A stretch of 63,087 nucleotides of DNA from Sphingobacteriaceae bacterium (GCA_035303785.1 DATGRI010000002.1:1-63087); one strand, 5' to 3'. Positions 8,168 through 17,167 are shown, counted from the first letter of the stretch. Translations and numbers: made by a program. The notes: generated from the sequence alone by a model not told the origin.

Positions 8168-9370
8168 ATGCTTCCCCCAGGTGTGGATGCCGTCGTATAC
8201 CGGAAAGCCGCTGCCTGGCTGGAGCCCCGCCTGGAAGAATACATCGAGGAAATCATCGCCGTTTGCCAAATACCCGCCCCCACCTTCGCCGAAGCCCGGC
8301 GGGGCCGCTGGGTCGCCCAGCGTTTCCTTCAGGAAGGCTTGGAGGATGTCCACATGGACCAGGTGGGCAATGTGCTGGGCCGCCTGGGGCCCGACCGGCC
8401 CCGGGCCCCGGCGCTGGTGGTGAGCGCCCATCTGGACACCGTCTTCCCCGCCCATGTGGACGTGACGGTCCGGCGCCGGGCCAACCGGCTGTGGGCTCCC
8501 GGTGTCAGCGACAACTCCGCTTCGGTGGCCGCCCTCATCATGCTGGCCAAAGCCCTTCAGGCGGCCGGCTTCACCGCCGAAGCGCCCATCTGGTTTGTGG
8601 GAAACGTTTGCGAAGAAGGCTTGGGGGACCTGCGGGGGATGAAGCACCTGCTGGGCCCGGGCCTGGCCGGCCGGCAGCAGGTGGGCGCCTGCCTGGTGCT
8701 GGACGGCTCCCTGGGCCTCATTTGCCACCAGGCCATCGGCAGCCGCCGGCTGGAGGTGACCTTCAGGGGCCCCGGCGGCCACAGCTGGGGCGACTACGGC
8801 AACCCCAGCGCCATCCACGTCATGGCCCACGCCGCGGCGGCCCTGGACCGGCTGCCCCTGCCCCAGAAGCCCCGCACCACCCTCAACATCGGCCTGGTGG
8901 AGGGCGGCACCGCGGTGAACGTCATCGCCCACGAGGCTTCCTTTGTCATCGACTTGCGCTCCGAGGACGCGGCGGAACTGGTCCGCCTGGAAAGGCAGGT
9001 GCGGGCCCTGTGCATCCGGGAGGCCCAAGGGCGGGGTGTGCGGGTGGCGGTGAAGGTGGTGGGTGACAGGCCCACAGGCGCCCTGGCCGGAGACCACCCC
9101 CTGGTCCAGGCGGCCCGGGCCGCGGCGGCGGCCTGCCGGATCCCGGCCTATCACCGGGCCTCCAGCACCGATGCCAACGTGCCCCTGGCCAAGGGCATCC
9201 CCGCCTTGTGCATCGGCATCAAGCGGGGACGGGGCGCCCACACCTTGGATGAGTATTTGGATATCGACTCCCTCATGCCGGGCCTGATCTTCGGTCTCCT
9301 GGCCTGCCTGGCGGCCCACGCCTGGGTCGCCCGCCTGCCCGTACCCAGCCCGGGAGAGGAAGCCGGCTAG
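8168..9370 (+). CDS. M20 family metallopeptidase / amidohydrolase
   Basis: A 400-residue protein starting at ATG 8168 after AAGGAGG. The dinuclear zinc site is visible in order: SAHLDTVFP (His, Asp), GVSDNSASVAAL (bridging Asp), the catalytic Glu in NVCEEGLGDL, and a late His in GAHTLDEYLD. The dimerisation lid starts around GPGGHSWGDYGNPSAIH. It belongs to the ArgE/DapE/PepT-like M20 group; the exact substrate (N-acyl amino acid, dipeptide or similar) cannot be read. It forms a two-gene unit with the ATP-grasp ligase and is convergent with the GNAT gene, overlapping it by four bases at the stop codons. Confidence 0.87.
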   Translation: MLPPGVDAVVYRKAAAWLEPRLEEYIEEIIAVCQIPAPTFAEARRGRWVAQRFLQEGLEDVHMDQVGNVLGRLGPDRPRAPALVVSAHLDTVFPAHVDVTVRRRANRLWAPGVSDNSASVAALIMLAKALQAAGFTAEAPIWFVGNVCEEGLGDLRGMKHLLGPGLAGRQQVGACLVLDGSLGLICHQAIGSRRLEVTFRGPGGHSWGDYGNPSAIHVMAHAAAALDRLPLPQKPRTTLNIGLVEGGTAVNVIAHEASFVIDLRSEDAAELVRLERQVRALCIREAQGRGVRVAVKVVGDRPTGALAGDHPLVQAARAAAAACRIPAYHRASSTDANVPLAKGIPALCIGIKRGRGAHTLDEYLDIDSLMPGLIFGLLACLAAHAWVARLPVPSPGEEAG

Positions 9371-9876
9371 CGCAGCCGCTTGGCGAACCGGATGGCGTCC
9401 ATTTGGTGCTCCCGGTCCACCATCAGCTGGAAGGGCCGGTACCCCATCTTCAGGGAGAAGAGGATGGCCGGAGCATCCCGGAGACGGGTGATGATGACGA
9501 TCTCCCGGCATTCCTCATCGGCCATGGCCCGCTGCTCCACCGCCCACATGAGGGAACGGCCGATGTCCAGGTGGGCGTAGGCGGGATCCACCGCCAGCCG
9601 GTAGGCGTGGCACGTGCTGCCGCTGATGCGGTAACGGATGGCCCCCACGATCCGCCCTTGATCGCGGGCCACCAAGACGTGGCAATCGTCCATGTCGTCC
9701 AGCAGCTCGGGGAGGGTCTCGGCCATTTCGGGCAGCAGCACGTCGTAGTGCTTCTGGTTGGCCTGGAATGCCTGCTGCTGCAGGCTGAGTATCTCCTCAG
9801 CGTCTTCCCGGCCTGCTTCCTCTACACTCCACATGGCCCATGCTTCCCGGACTTCCGTGTCCTTCATGGTGTTCAC
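9367..9876 (-). CDS. GNAT family N-acetyltransferase
   Basis: A 169-residue protein with the GNAT order: an acidic N-terminal part (VEEAGREDAEEILSLQQQAF), central strands HVLVARDQGRIVGAIRYRI, motif A-like YRLAVDPAYAHLDIGRSLMWAVEQRA (the Q/RxxGxG/A loop is relaxed to HLDIG), and a C-terminal ILFSLKMGYRPF typical of motif B. It acetylates an amine with acetyl-CoA; the substrate is unknown. The start is GTG at 9876, or the ATG three codons later. No operon partner is evident. Confidence 0.8.
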   Translation of the reverse strand: MNTMKDTEVREAWAMWSVEEAGREDAEEILSLQQQAFQANQKHYDVLLPEMAETLPELLDDMDDCHVLVARDQGRIVGAIRYRISGSTCHAYRLAVDPAYAHLDIGRSLMWAVEQRAMADEECREIVIITRLRDAPAILFSLKMGYRPFQLMVDREHQMDAIRFAKRLR

Positions 9877-9954
9877 ATGCCAACGCCCCTTGTTGAAGTA
9901 ATTCGGACCGTTGCGCCCGCCTGCCTGCTCCTTCCTGCTCTGCCTACTTCAAGA

Positions 9955-10809
9955 CTAGCCTATTATGAAGCGTAAAGCACCCCAGGCAAGATTGCCCAGC
10001 ACTGGAATGATGGTGGCCTTGGTGCGGTGATAGGCCAAGGCGAAAGCGGCGCCCGCCAGGACGCTCCCCAGCATGTAGTCGGTGGTGCCCATGCTGACGG
10101 CGAACAAGAAGATGCTGAAGAAGATGCGGGCCTGCTCCCGCAGGCCGATGCGCTCCAGGAGGCGCATCAGGACCCGCCGGTAGAACAGCTCGTCGGCCAG
10201 GGCGTTGGCCACCACCAGTGCCGCCACGGCCACCCCGATGCCGATGGTGGGCGAATCGAAAGCCACGGCCGGCGGTACGTTGCCGGGAATCCACAGGGGG
10301 GTGGCGCCGGGCCCTTCGGGCAAGGGGACCATGCGGCCCAGCCAGGTCCAGCCCAGGCCCAGCAGGTAGGTCAGGCCCCAGGCCAGCACCCCCAGCAGGA
10401 GCCCCGTGATGACGGCCGCCGTGGGCGCAGTTTGTTCTTCCGGGGGGCCCAGCCACTCCACTTCTTCCCGGGCCAGGTAGCGTATGTAGGCCACCAGCAC
10501 CAAGGCGAACAGCCCCTGGGTGACTATGCCCGCAATGACCACATGGACGGGGTTGACGGTGTCGCCCCCCTGGCTGCCCAGCCAGAACATGGCGGCATAG
10601 CGGAAGGCCCACAGCACCAGGAACAGCAGCAGCATGTCGGCGGGTTTGTAGGCGGTCAGGAACCAATTTTTCAAGCCGGCCTTGGCCGTCTCCCGCCCCT
10701 GGGTCACACGGCGCTCCCGCCGGGACCGCATGGCCCCGACCCGCTTGTGGCGCCGCTTTTCCGCCCGCTCCATCTCGCGGCGGTACTGGCGGTTCATTCT
10801 CTGGGACAC
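9955..10809 (-). CDS. CPBP-family intramembrane protease-like protein
   Basis: A 284-residue protein. The first 45 residues are strongly basic and cytoplasmic (MNRQYRREMERAEKRRHKR), followed by about seven hydrophobic segments. Within the later segments ADELFYRRVLMRLL matches the EExxxR motif of CPBP (Abi) proteases with Asp in place of the first Glu, and LAYHRTK supplies a later conserved His. The family includes CAAX prenyl proteases and bacteriocin-immunity or regulatory membrane proteases. Start GTG 10809 after GGGAGTGAG. It lies 18 bases downstream of the ctpA-like stop, so it is probably co-transcribed with it. Confidence 0.72.
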   Translation of the reverse strand: MSQRMNRQYRREMERAEKRRHKRVGAMRSRRERRVTQGRETAKAGLKNWFLTAYKPADMLLLFLVLWAFRYAAMFWLGSQGGDTVNPVHVVIAGIVTQGLFALVLVAYIRYLAREEVEWLGPPEEQTAPTAAVITGLLLGVLAWGLTYLLGLGWTWLGRMVPLPEGPGATPLWIPGNVPPAVAFDSPTIGIGVAVAALVVANALADELFYRRVLMRLLERIGLREQARIFFSIFLFAVSMGTTDYMLGSVLAGAAFALAYHRTKATIIPVLGNLAWGALRFIIG

Positions 10810-10827
10810 AAGCTCACTCCCACGCGG

Positions 10828-12282
10828 TTATGGACGTTGAAAGCCGCTGCGCAGGGCGGATATGGCCGCCGCCACCACCGGATCCGCCGGGTCGGCGGCG
10901 GGGAGCACGCCCCGGGCCCGGTCTTCCACAGCCTTGTTCAAAGGCCCGATGACCGTCCCGTCCAGCCGCCCCGTGGGCGCCAGGCCGTGATCCCGCTGGA
11001 AGGCGGCCAAGGCGGCGGCGGTCCGGGCGTTGAAATGCCCGTCGGCTTCACCGCTATCATAGCCCAACCAGTTCAAGCGTTGCTGCAACCCCTGCACTTC
11101 CAGGCCCCGGTCGCCCCGGCGGAATTCCCATTGGCCCGTCAGGGGCGACATCTCGGGGATGGGCAAGGGATCGGCCTGGGGGACCGAAATGTCGGGCGTC
11201 AGCCCCGTGCCGGCGATGCGCTGGCGCAGGGGCGTCAAGTACTGGCCCGTGGTAAATTGTATCCCGCCGCCCCCGGGCAGGGGCAGCAGCCGCTGGATGG
11301 TCATCTTGCCGTAGGAGGGGGTCCCCACCAGGAAGCCCACATCGTTTTCCGCGATGGCGGCGGCCAGGATCTCGGCGGCGCTGGCGGTGCCCCTGTTGAT
11401 CAAGACGGCCACGGGCAGGGCTTCCCCGCCGCCGGCGGCATCATAGGTCCGCTGGGGCCCCCGGGCGATTTGCACGTGAGTGATGGGTCCCCCAGACAAG
11501 AATACATCGGCCGCCTGCAGGGCCTCGTTGAGCAGGCCGCCGGGGTTGTTGCGCAGGTCCAGCACGAAATACTTCACACCTTGGCGCACCATCTGCTGGT
11601 GGACCACCTCCAGGGCGGCCCCGACCCCGCTTTGGAATTCGATGATGCGGATGTAGCCCACATCGCCGTCCAGCACCTTGCTCTCGATGCCCGGGATGTG
11701 GATACGCTTCCTGGTCAAGGTCAAGGTGATGGTCTCCCGGCCGTCCCGCAGCAGTTCCAAGGTCACCTGGGTGCCCTCGGACCCCCGGATCAAACGGCCC
11801 ACCTGTGCCGGGGACATGCCGGCGGTGGACTGGCCGTCCACGGCGGTGATCACGTCGCCGGGGCGGATGCCCGCCTCCTCGGCCGGGGTGCCGGACAAGG
11901 GCGACACCACCACCACCTGGTCCCCTTCTCGATGGATGACGATGCCCACGCCGGTGATGAAGCCGTCCAACTCATCCCGGACGGACGTCAGCTCCTCGGG
12001 GGAAAGGTAGCGGGTGTAAGGATCCTCCAGGGCCTCCAGGGCGCCTTCCAAAGCCCCCTTCAGGAACAGGTCCAGGTCCACCGGCCGGTGGAATTGGGAC
12101 TGGAGGATGAAGTAGACGTCCTTCAGCAGCTGCCAGGGATCCTCTTCTTGTTCCTGGGCCTGCAGGGATAAGGGCGAGATCAAGACCAATAGGACAGCCA
12201 AAATTAAGACCGATGCCGCAACACCGGCCAGGTAGGCCCGGGACTTGCCGGACCCGTCACCGCGGGGCTTGAAAAAAGGCAC
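10828..12282 (-). CDS. ctpA: S41 C-terminal processing protease with PDZ and peptidoglycan-binding domains
   Basis: A 484-residue exported protease. The N-terminal hydrophobic segment (about residues 18-40) is a signal anchor. The PDZ domain includes TGVGIVIHREGDQ and PAEEAGIRPGDVITAVDG. The S41 core has YIRIIEFQSG, LDLRNNPGGLLNEAL, the catalytic Ser in INRGTASAAEILA and the catalytic Lys in GTPSYGKMTIQ (usual YGKG is YGKM here). A PG_binding_1 domain follows (DRGLEVQGLQQRLNWLGYDSGEADG). In spore formers such CtpA/CtpB proteases act on extracytoplasmic proteins, CtpB cleaving SpoIVFA. Start GTG 12282, five bases after GGAGGG. Confidence 0.9.
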   Translation of the reverse strand: MPFFKPRGDGSGKSRAYLAGVAASVLILAVLLVLISPLSLQAQEQEEDPWQLLKDVYFILQSQFHRPVDLDLFLKGALEGALEALEDPYTRYLSPEELTSVRDELDGFITGVGIVIHREGDQVVVVSPLSGTPAEEAGIRPGDVITAVDGQSTAGMSPAQVGRLIRGSEGTQVTLELLRDGRETITLTLTRKRIHIPGIESKVLDGDVGYIRIIEFQSGVGAALEVVHQQMVRQGVKYFVLDLRNNPGGLLNEALQAADVFLSGGPITHVQIARGPQRTYDAAGGGEALPVAVLINRGTASAAEILAAAIAENDVGFLVGTPSYGKMTIQRLLPLPGGGGIQFTTGQYLTPLRQRIAGTGLTPDISVPQADPLPIPEMSPLTGQWEFRRGDRGLEVQGLQQRLNWLGYDSGEADGHFNARTAAALAAFQRDHGLAPTGRLDGTVIGPLNKAVEDRARGVLPAADPADPVVAAAISALRSGFQRP

Positions 12283-12334
12283 AAAATCCCTCCGTTCCCG
12301 ATGCTGGAGCAGTATGGGCGGTGTCCCGACGCCG

Positions 12335-13552
12335 TCAGCCCCTGAAACCTTCCGACTCGGCAGGGCCTATTCCTGCCACCGGGGGCTGCCCGGCGCCCAC
12401 GGCGGCCAGGTGACCGGCGGCCACGCCCGCCGCTGCGGCAGCCAGGAAAAAGGCGGGGTCGTCATACACGGTGCGCCCCATGGTCTCGGCCGCCGGCAGC
12501 CATTCCCGCAGGCGGGCCACGGCGGCGGCGCCGTCCACCGTCACGGGGAAGTGCTTCTCCAGGAGGCCCCCTTCCTCCAGAGCTGACCAGAGGACGGCCT
12601 CTTCATGGGGCTGCAGGCGGGGCAAGGGCAGCAGGCACGGCCGGGCCGCCAGGGACAATACCGTCAAGGTGTGATGGCTCACACCCCGATGGCGGGAGCG
12701 TTCATCCCGGAAGCCGACCCGCAGGGCCAGCACCGGCCGGCCTTGGGCGGCGGCGGTCCCGTCGATCCAGGCGGCCTGCTCCACGGCGGTGGTGGCCAGG
12801 GGATGCCCGGTGCCCACGATGCCCGGACCCGGCATCACCAGGGCCGCGGCGGCGCCCAGGGCATGGCGGGCCGCCAGCAGGGCCGACAGGGGGTTGACCG
12901 CCTCATAGTCGCCCCCATAGGCGTGGCCGGCGGTGATGACGGCATCCAGCAGGCCTTGGGCGCGCAGGCGGTGGACCACCCGGCTGAAGCCGGCGGGCAG
13001 GGCCCCCGCATCGGTCATGACGTAGACGATGGGGGCCCGGTTCCCCAGCACAAGGCGCAGGCCGGCCACCGCCGGGGCCACTTGGCTGTGCAGGCCTCCG
13101 ATGACTACGGGCATGCCGTCCAGCCCGGTCCTGTCGGCCAAAAAGGCGCTGAAAGGGTGATCCGGCTCTTCCGCCGCCATTACCCGGCGCTGCAGGGGAG
13201 TGTAGCGCAGCTTCATGATGTGGCCCGCCCGGCGCCCGGGAAAGGGGGCCTGGGCCAGGATCCCTTCCCGGCCCGGCACCCAGGCGACAAAGTGAAAGCC
13301 GCCGGTGCCCAGTTCCAGCTCGGCGGCCGTCACGTTGAGTACTACCTGATCGCCGGGGGATAAGGCTCCCCACAGGGCCGTGTCGTGGAAGGCCTGCTCC
13401 TGCCGGGCAGGCCCGTCCCCCGTCCCGTCCCGGCGCACCGCCAGAACCTGCCATGGTCCCCGGCTTTCCAGGACGGCTTCCACCCGCGCCCGGGCGAAGC
13501 GCACCGGTGGCGGCGGGGGTGGCGGGGGCGAAGATGGTGGTTCACTAGGCAT
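12335..13552 (-). CDS. DUF3866 family protein
   Basis: About 405 residues from ATG 13552, which overlaps the end of the upstream gene by eight bases. After a short Pro-rich stretch come PGDQVVLNVTAAELELGTGGFHFV, RAGHIMKLRYTPLQRRVMAAEE, VMTDAGALPAGFSRVVHRLR, VITAGHAYGGDYEAVN, and the hallmark-like RHRGVSHHTLTVLSL. This matches what is known of DUF3866, a soluble protein of unknown function in Actinobacteria and Firmicutes. Repeated Gly-rich loops suggest a nucleotide or sugar-binding alpha/beta fold, which is inference. An earlier start at 13604 or 13655 in the same frame is possible. Confidence 0.7.
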   Translation of the reverse strand: MPSEPPSSPPPPPPPPVRFARARVEAVLESRGPWQVLAVRRDGTGDGPARQEQAFHDTALWGALSPGDQVVLNVTAAELELGTGGFHFVAWVPGREGILAQAPFPGRRAGHIMKLRYTPLQRRVMAAEEPDHPFSAFLADRTGLDGMPVVIGGLHSQVAPAVAGLRLVLGNRAPIVYVMTDAGALPAGFSRVVHRLRAQGLLDAVITAGHAYGGDYEAVNPLSALLAARHALGAAAALVMPGPGIVGTGHPLATTAVEQAAWIDGTAAAQGRPVLALRVGFRDERSRHRGVSHHTLTVLSLAARPCLLPLPRLQPHEEAVLWSALEEGGLLEKHFPVTVDGAAAVARLREWLPAAETMGRTVYDDPAFFLAAAAAGVAAGHLAAVGAGQPPVAGIGPAESEGFRG

Positions 13553-14336
13553 TGTTGTGGTTGGCCTGGGCAGCGGCCACGCCGGCGCCTTCCTCCTGGA
13601 CGGCATCCGCCTCCTGGACGGTGCCTGCTCCCCGGGAGGCGCGCCGCCGCACCCGGCCTTCCATGAGACGGTTGGTGCCGTGGAGGCAGGCGCGGACGAA
13701 GGCGGGCAAGGGATCACCGTCGGCCCGGACGCCGCCCACCAGCAGTTCTTCGCTGCCGTCGTCGGAGGCGAAGTTGATGAGCACCAAGGCGATGGGGTGG
13801 CCGGCCACGTGGAGGAGGCGGGTGTCCTCCAGCAGCAGCTGGTTGCCGGGGGAAATGGCCTGGTTCAAGGCTTCCACCGTGGCCGACGCCACCACCCGGT
13901 ACTGGTGCATACCGGTGTTGGGACCGCCGGCGGTGCCGGTGAAAGTCAGGTCGGGATCGGTGGGCGCGCCCAAGGTCACCTCCACCGACAAGCGGCCCCG
14001 CATGGCGTCGCTCTCCAGCTTGAGGGACGACAGCTTCAGGCGCATGGGCGGCAGGCGGGTGCCCCGGGCGCTCACCTGGGCTACGCTGATCTTCTTGTGA
14101 TCAACGTTGATGCCCCAGCGGGCCGCCAGGGAGCTTTCCACATCCCGGACGATCTGCTTGGCGCCCCGCTCGGTGGTGGCCAGGACGTGGACCTCTTCGA
14201 TGGCGCCCCAGTCGTTGACGATTACCCTGGCCGAAATTACCCCCGGGAGTTGACGTATGAGCTTCTCCACTTCCACCACATGCACGGCTTCGGGGGAAGA
14301 CGCTCCATCGTTCCGATTCTCAAGATCTTTAGCCAA
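13545..14336 (-). CDS. Unrecognised two-domain protein
   Basis: A 263-residue soluble protein starting at TTG 14336, eight bases after AGGAGG. Two blocks are visible. Block 1 (about residues 20-90) contains LPGVISARVIVNDWGAIEEVHVL and RGAKQIVRDVESSLAA, ending KKISVAQV. Block 2 (about 100-215) contains YRVVASATVEALNQAI, LLLEDTRLLHVAGHPIALVLI and VRADGDPLPAFVRACLHGTNRLM. The last 45 residues are low-complexity, rich in Arg, Ala and Gln. It has no membrane segment or catalytic motif that I can name. It lies between leucine dehydrogenase and DUF3866 on the same strand and is coupled to DUF3866 by overlap. Confidence 0.75.
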   Translation of the reverse strand: MAKDLENRNDGASSPEAVHVVEVEKLIRQLPGVISARVIVNDWGAIEEVHVLATTERGAKQIVRDVESSLAARWGINVDHKKISVAQVSARGTRLPPMRLKLSSLKLESDAMRGRLSVEVTLGAPTDPDLTFTGTAGGPNTGMHQYRVVASATVEALNQAISPGNQLLLEDTRLLHVAGHPIALVLINFASDDGSEELLVGGVRADGDPLPAFVRACLHGTNRLMEGRVRRRASRGAGTVQEADAVQEEGAGVAAAQANHNNA

Positions 14337-14429
14337 AAGAACATCCTCCTAGGTTGTAAAAGACCGTGGGGCCCGGTAATCCTTGCCTGACGCCCGCCGG
14401 CAAAGCAATCCTGCAGCCGCCCCAATGCA

Positions 14430-15503
14430 TCAGCGCCCGGGAGGCAGATAGAAGCGGCTGAGGCGGCCGATGGTTTCGATGCGCTGTTCCGCCAGCATAT
14501 CGGCAGCCTCCGCCGTGGTAACCCCTTCCCTCTGGCTGATGGCCATGATCTGCAGCAGTTTGCCGTGGATTCCCCTCACCTTGGTCAAGGCCCGGGCACG
14601 ATCGTACCCGGCGGGGTTGAACTCTTCGGTCACGTTGATGACGCCGCCGCCGTTGATGACGAAATCGGGAGCGTAGAGGATGCCCCGATCCGCCATAGCC
14701 CCGGCATGCTGGGGCGCCGCCAGCTGGTTGTTGGCGGACCCCGCCACGATCCGGCACTTCAGCCGCCCGATGGTGTCGTCGTTGAGGACGCCGCCCAGGG
14801 CGCAGGGAGAGAAGATGTCGCACTCCACATCGTAGATGGCCTCAGGATCCACCACCTGGGCGCCGAACTCCCGCTGGGCCCGCTCGGCCTTTTCGGGGAA
14901 GATGTCGCTGACCACCAGTTTGGCGCCTTCTTCGTGGAGCAGCTTGGACAATTCGTAGCCCACCGAGCCGACCCCCTGGACCGCCACGGTGCGCCCTTTC
15001 AGGGACGGGTCGCCGTAAACCGTCTGCAGGCACGCCTTCATGCCTTCCAGCACGCCCACGGCGGTCACGGGCGACGGGTCGCCGCTGCGGTCGGGCAGCC
15101 CCACCACCCAGCGGGTTTCGGAGGCTACCTGGGTCATGTCTTCTACGGTGACGCCCGCATCCACCGCGGTGATGTAGCGGCCGCCCAAGGAGTCCACAAA
15201 TTTGCCGTAGGCCCGGAACAAGGCCTCGGATTTGTCCTTCTGGGGGTCGCCGATGATGACGGACTTGCCGCCGCCCAAATTCAAACCCATGGCAGCGTTC
15301 TTGTAGGTCATGCCCCGGCTCAGGCGGAGCACATCCTGCATGGCTGCTTCTTCAGATTCGTAGGGCCACATGCGGCAGCCGCCCAAGGCCGGTCCCAAGG
15401 TGCTGTTGTGGATGGCGATGATGGCCTTCAGCCCCGACTGCCGGTCATGGCAAAAGATCACCTGTTCGTGGTCGTGTTCGGCTAAAGCATGGAAAACATG
15501 CAT
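14430..15503 (-). CDS. Leucine (branched-chain amino acid) dehydrogenase
   Basis: A 357-residue Glu/Leu/Phe/Val dehydrogenase. The glycine-rich substrate loop is LGPALGGCRMWPY, the catalytic Lys lies in RGMTYKNAAMGLNLGGGKSVI, and the Rossmann fingerprint is VAVQGVGSVGYELSKLLHEEGAKLVVSD. IFSPCALGGVLND and VAGSANNQL complete the family pattern. It deaminates leucine, valine or isoleucine to oxo acids with NAD; in Bacillus the homologue Bcd feeds branched-chain fatty acid synthesis. Length is normal for leucine dehydrogenase. Start ATG 15503 directly abuts the stop of the upstream glycosyltransferase gene. Confidence 0.9.
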   Translation of the reverse strand: MHVFHALAEHDHEQVIFCHDRQSGLKAIIAIHNSTLGPALGGCRMWPYESEEAAMQDVLRLSRGMTYKNAAMGLNLGGGKSVIIGDPQKDKSEALFRAYGKFVDSLGGRYITAVDAGVTVEDMTQVASETRWVVGLPDRSGDPSPVTAVGVLEGMKACLQTVYGDPSLKGRTVAVQGVGSVGYELSKLLHEEGAKLVVSDIFPEKAERAQREFGAQVVDPEAIYDVECDIFSPCALGGVLNDDTIGRLKCRIVAGSANNQLAAPQHAGAMADRGILYAPDFVINGGGVINVTEEFNPAGYDRARALTKVRGIHGKLLQIMAISQREGVTTAEAADMLAEQRIETIGRLSRFYLPPGR

Positions 15504-16454
15504 TTATGTAGACCCCCTCGCATCTTCCTTGCCGCTATTCGCGAGGCTTTTTTCTTTTCCTGCGGGCCCGGGCGTCTCATCGTGTCCCAAATTGTCAACG
15601 GCATGGAGGAAGGGCACCCGGGCAAAGGCTGCGGACCACGACCGGGTCTCCCCCAGCCACTGCAGGATCAGAAGGATAAGGACCACTGCCGCCAGGGCCG
15701 GGGGCTGCCGGGTCCAGAGCACGGCGGCCGCCGCCAGGCCCAAGGCGCCCCCCAAGGCGTTGGCGCCGCTGTCGCCCAGCATGACCCGGCGGGAAAAGTC
15801 CCACGGGGCATAGGCGGCGGTGGCGGCCAGCAGGGGCAGGAGGGCGCCGGCGGCCCAGGGGGCGGCTGCGCCGGCCATCAGCACCAGGAGGGAACCCAGC
15901 CAAAAGCCTTTCAGGGCGCGGCCCGGGCGCAGGTCCAGCAGGTTGACGGTGTTGGCCGCCAGGGCGGCCACCAGGGCGGCGGGCAGCAGCCAGGCCCGGG
16001 GCGCGCCCAGGAGGGCGGCGGCGGCCAGGGCGGCTGCGGTGGTGCCGGCGGCTTTGAACACGCCGGTGCTCCAGCGCCCCTGCCGGAGGCTGCGCCAGTG
16101 GCCCCGCCAGCCCCGGGGCCCGGCGCTCCCTGCCGCGTCGTCCAGCAGGCCCCACAGGGCCGCCGAGGTGAGGAGAAGCAGCACTGCCTGCATGGCGGGG
16201 AGCAGGCCCGGCCCGGTGCCTGCCGGCGGCCCGGGGCCTTCGACGGTTGCGGCAAGATGGGCGGCGATGCAGCCGGCCCCGTAGGCCAAGGGCAGCATGA
16301 CGCCCCCTGAAGCGGCCACCGGGCGGCCGGCGTAGTTGCGGGCGGACGGGCCGTAGAGGCGCTGGGAGCGCCACAGGAAGGGCATGACCAGGGCGGCGGC
16401 CGCCCAGGCGGCCATCACCGCCCACACCATGGGTGCCGTGGCTACAGTCTTCAC
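15504..16454 (-). CDS. MraY/WecA-like polyprenyl-phosphate glycosyltransferase family 4 membrane protein
   Basis: About 316 residues with roughly nine hydrophobic segments. Landmarks of the GT4 phosphoglycosyltransferase family are GRPVAASGGVMLPLAYG near the start (GGxxx loop), ALWGLLDDAAGS (DD motif), LAANTVNLLDLRPGRALKGF (NxxDxxxG-like) and RRVMLGDSGANALGGALG. Such enzymes transfer a sugar phosphate from a UDP-sugar to undecaprenyl phosphate. It starts at GTG 16454 in a GTGA overlap with the GT2 gene (ATG 16430 is an alternative) and follows steA-steB in the same run, suggesting an envelope glycan role. The sugar is unknown. Confidence 0.78.
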   Translation of the reverse strand: MKTVATAPMVWAVMAAWAAAALVMPFLWRSQRLYGPSARNYAGRPVAASGGVMLPLAYGAGCIAAHLAATVEGPGPPAGTGPGLLPAMQAVLLLLTSAALWGLLDDAAGSAGPRGWRGHWRSLRQGRWSTGVFKAAGTTAAALAAAALLGAPRAWLLPAALVAALAANTVNLLDLRPGRALKGFWLGSLLVLMAGAAAPWAAGALLPLLAATAAYAPWDFSRRVMLGDSGANALGGALGLAAAAVLWTRQPPALAAVVLILLILQWLGETRSWSAAFARVPFLHAVDNLGHDETPGPAGKEKSLANSGKEDARGST

Positions 16455-17167
16455 CTCCGCAGGGCCAGGAGGAGCAGGGTGATCCAGACGTGGGCCAGCT
16501 GCCGGGCCCGGTGGAGCAGGTGGCGCCAGGCGAAGCCGGTGACCCGGTGGGCAAAGGCGGTGTCCACTTCCCGGACGGCAAAGCCGGCCCGGAGCACCTG
16601 CAGGGACAGGGCCAGCTCCAAGCCGAAGCCCCAGCCCCACGTTCGCACCGCCGCCAGGGCGTCCCGCCGGAGGGCCCGCTGGCCCGACAAAGGCTGGTCC
16701 AGCCCGACGCCCGCCAGGCGCCGCAGGGCCCAGCGGGCGGTGCCCACCACCAGGCCGAAGCCGCCGCCCCGGCCGCTGGGGGGCAGCCGGCCTACGGTCA
16801 TGTCGGCCTCCCCGGCCAACACCGGCGCCAGCAGGGCTCCAGCGTGGGCGGCGCTGTCCCCCAGGTCGGCATCCAGCAGGAGGATCACCGGCGACCCGAC
16901 GGCTTCCAAGCCCCGGCGGACGGCGGCGGCCTTGCCCCGGCGGCGGGGCAGCCGCAGCACCCGGGCCCCGGCGCCGGCCGCCTCGGCGGCGGTGGCGTCG
17001 GTGGAGCCGTCATCCACCACCAGGATGTCCCCCACCTCGGGCACCGACCTTAGGGCCCGGACGGTGGCGCCGATGCGGCCGGCCTCGTTCCAGGCGGGGA
17101 TGACGGCCGTTGCCAAGGGCTGGTCCCCCTCCAGGGGAGACGGGGGGGCGCCGGCCTTCACCGTCAC
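16451..17167 (-). CDS. Family 2 glycosyltransferase, dolichyl-phosphate-sugar synthase-like
   Basis: About 238 residues. ATAVIPAWNEAGRIGATVRAL, ILVVDDGSTDATAAEAAGAGA and VILLLDADLGD give the GT-A nucleotide and metal site. GLDQPLSGQRALRRDAL and EVDTAFAHRVTGF are typical of GT2 enzymes that act on polyprenyl phosphates. A C-terminal hydrophobic stretch (LAHVWITLLLLALRR) may touch the membrane. The start is GTG 17167, in a GTGA overlap with the steB stop; the longer frame upstream is a shadow of steB. It pairs with the GT4 gene downstream, so the two probably build or transfer one lipid-linked sugar. Confidence 0.83.
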   Translation of the reverse strand: MTVKAGAPPSPLEGDQPLATAVIPAWNEAGRIGATVRALRSVPEVGDILVVDDGSTDATAAEAAGAGARVLRLPRRRGKAAAVRRGLEAVGSPVILLLDADLGDSAAHAGALLAPVLAGEADMTVGRLPPSGRGGGFGLVVGTARWALRRLAGVGLDQPLSGQRALRRDALAAVRTWGWGFGLELALSLQVLRAGFAVREVDTAFAHRVTGFAWRHLLHRARQLAHVWITLLLLALRR

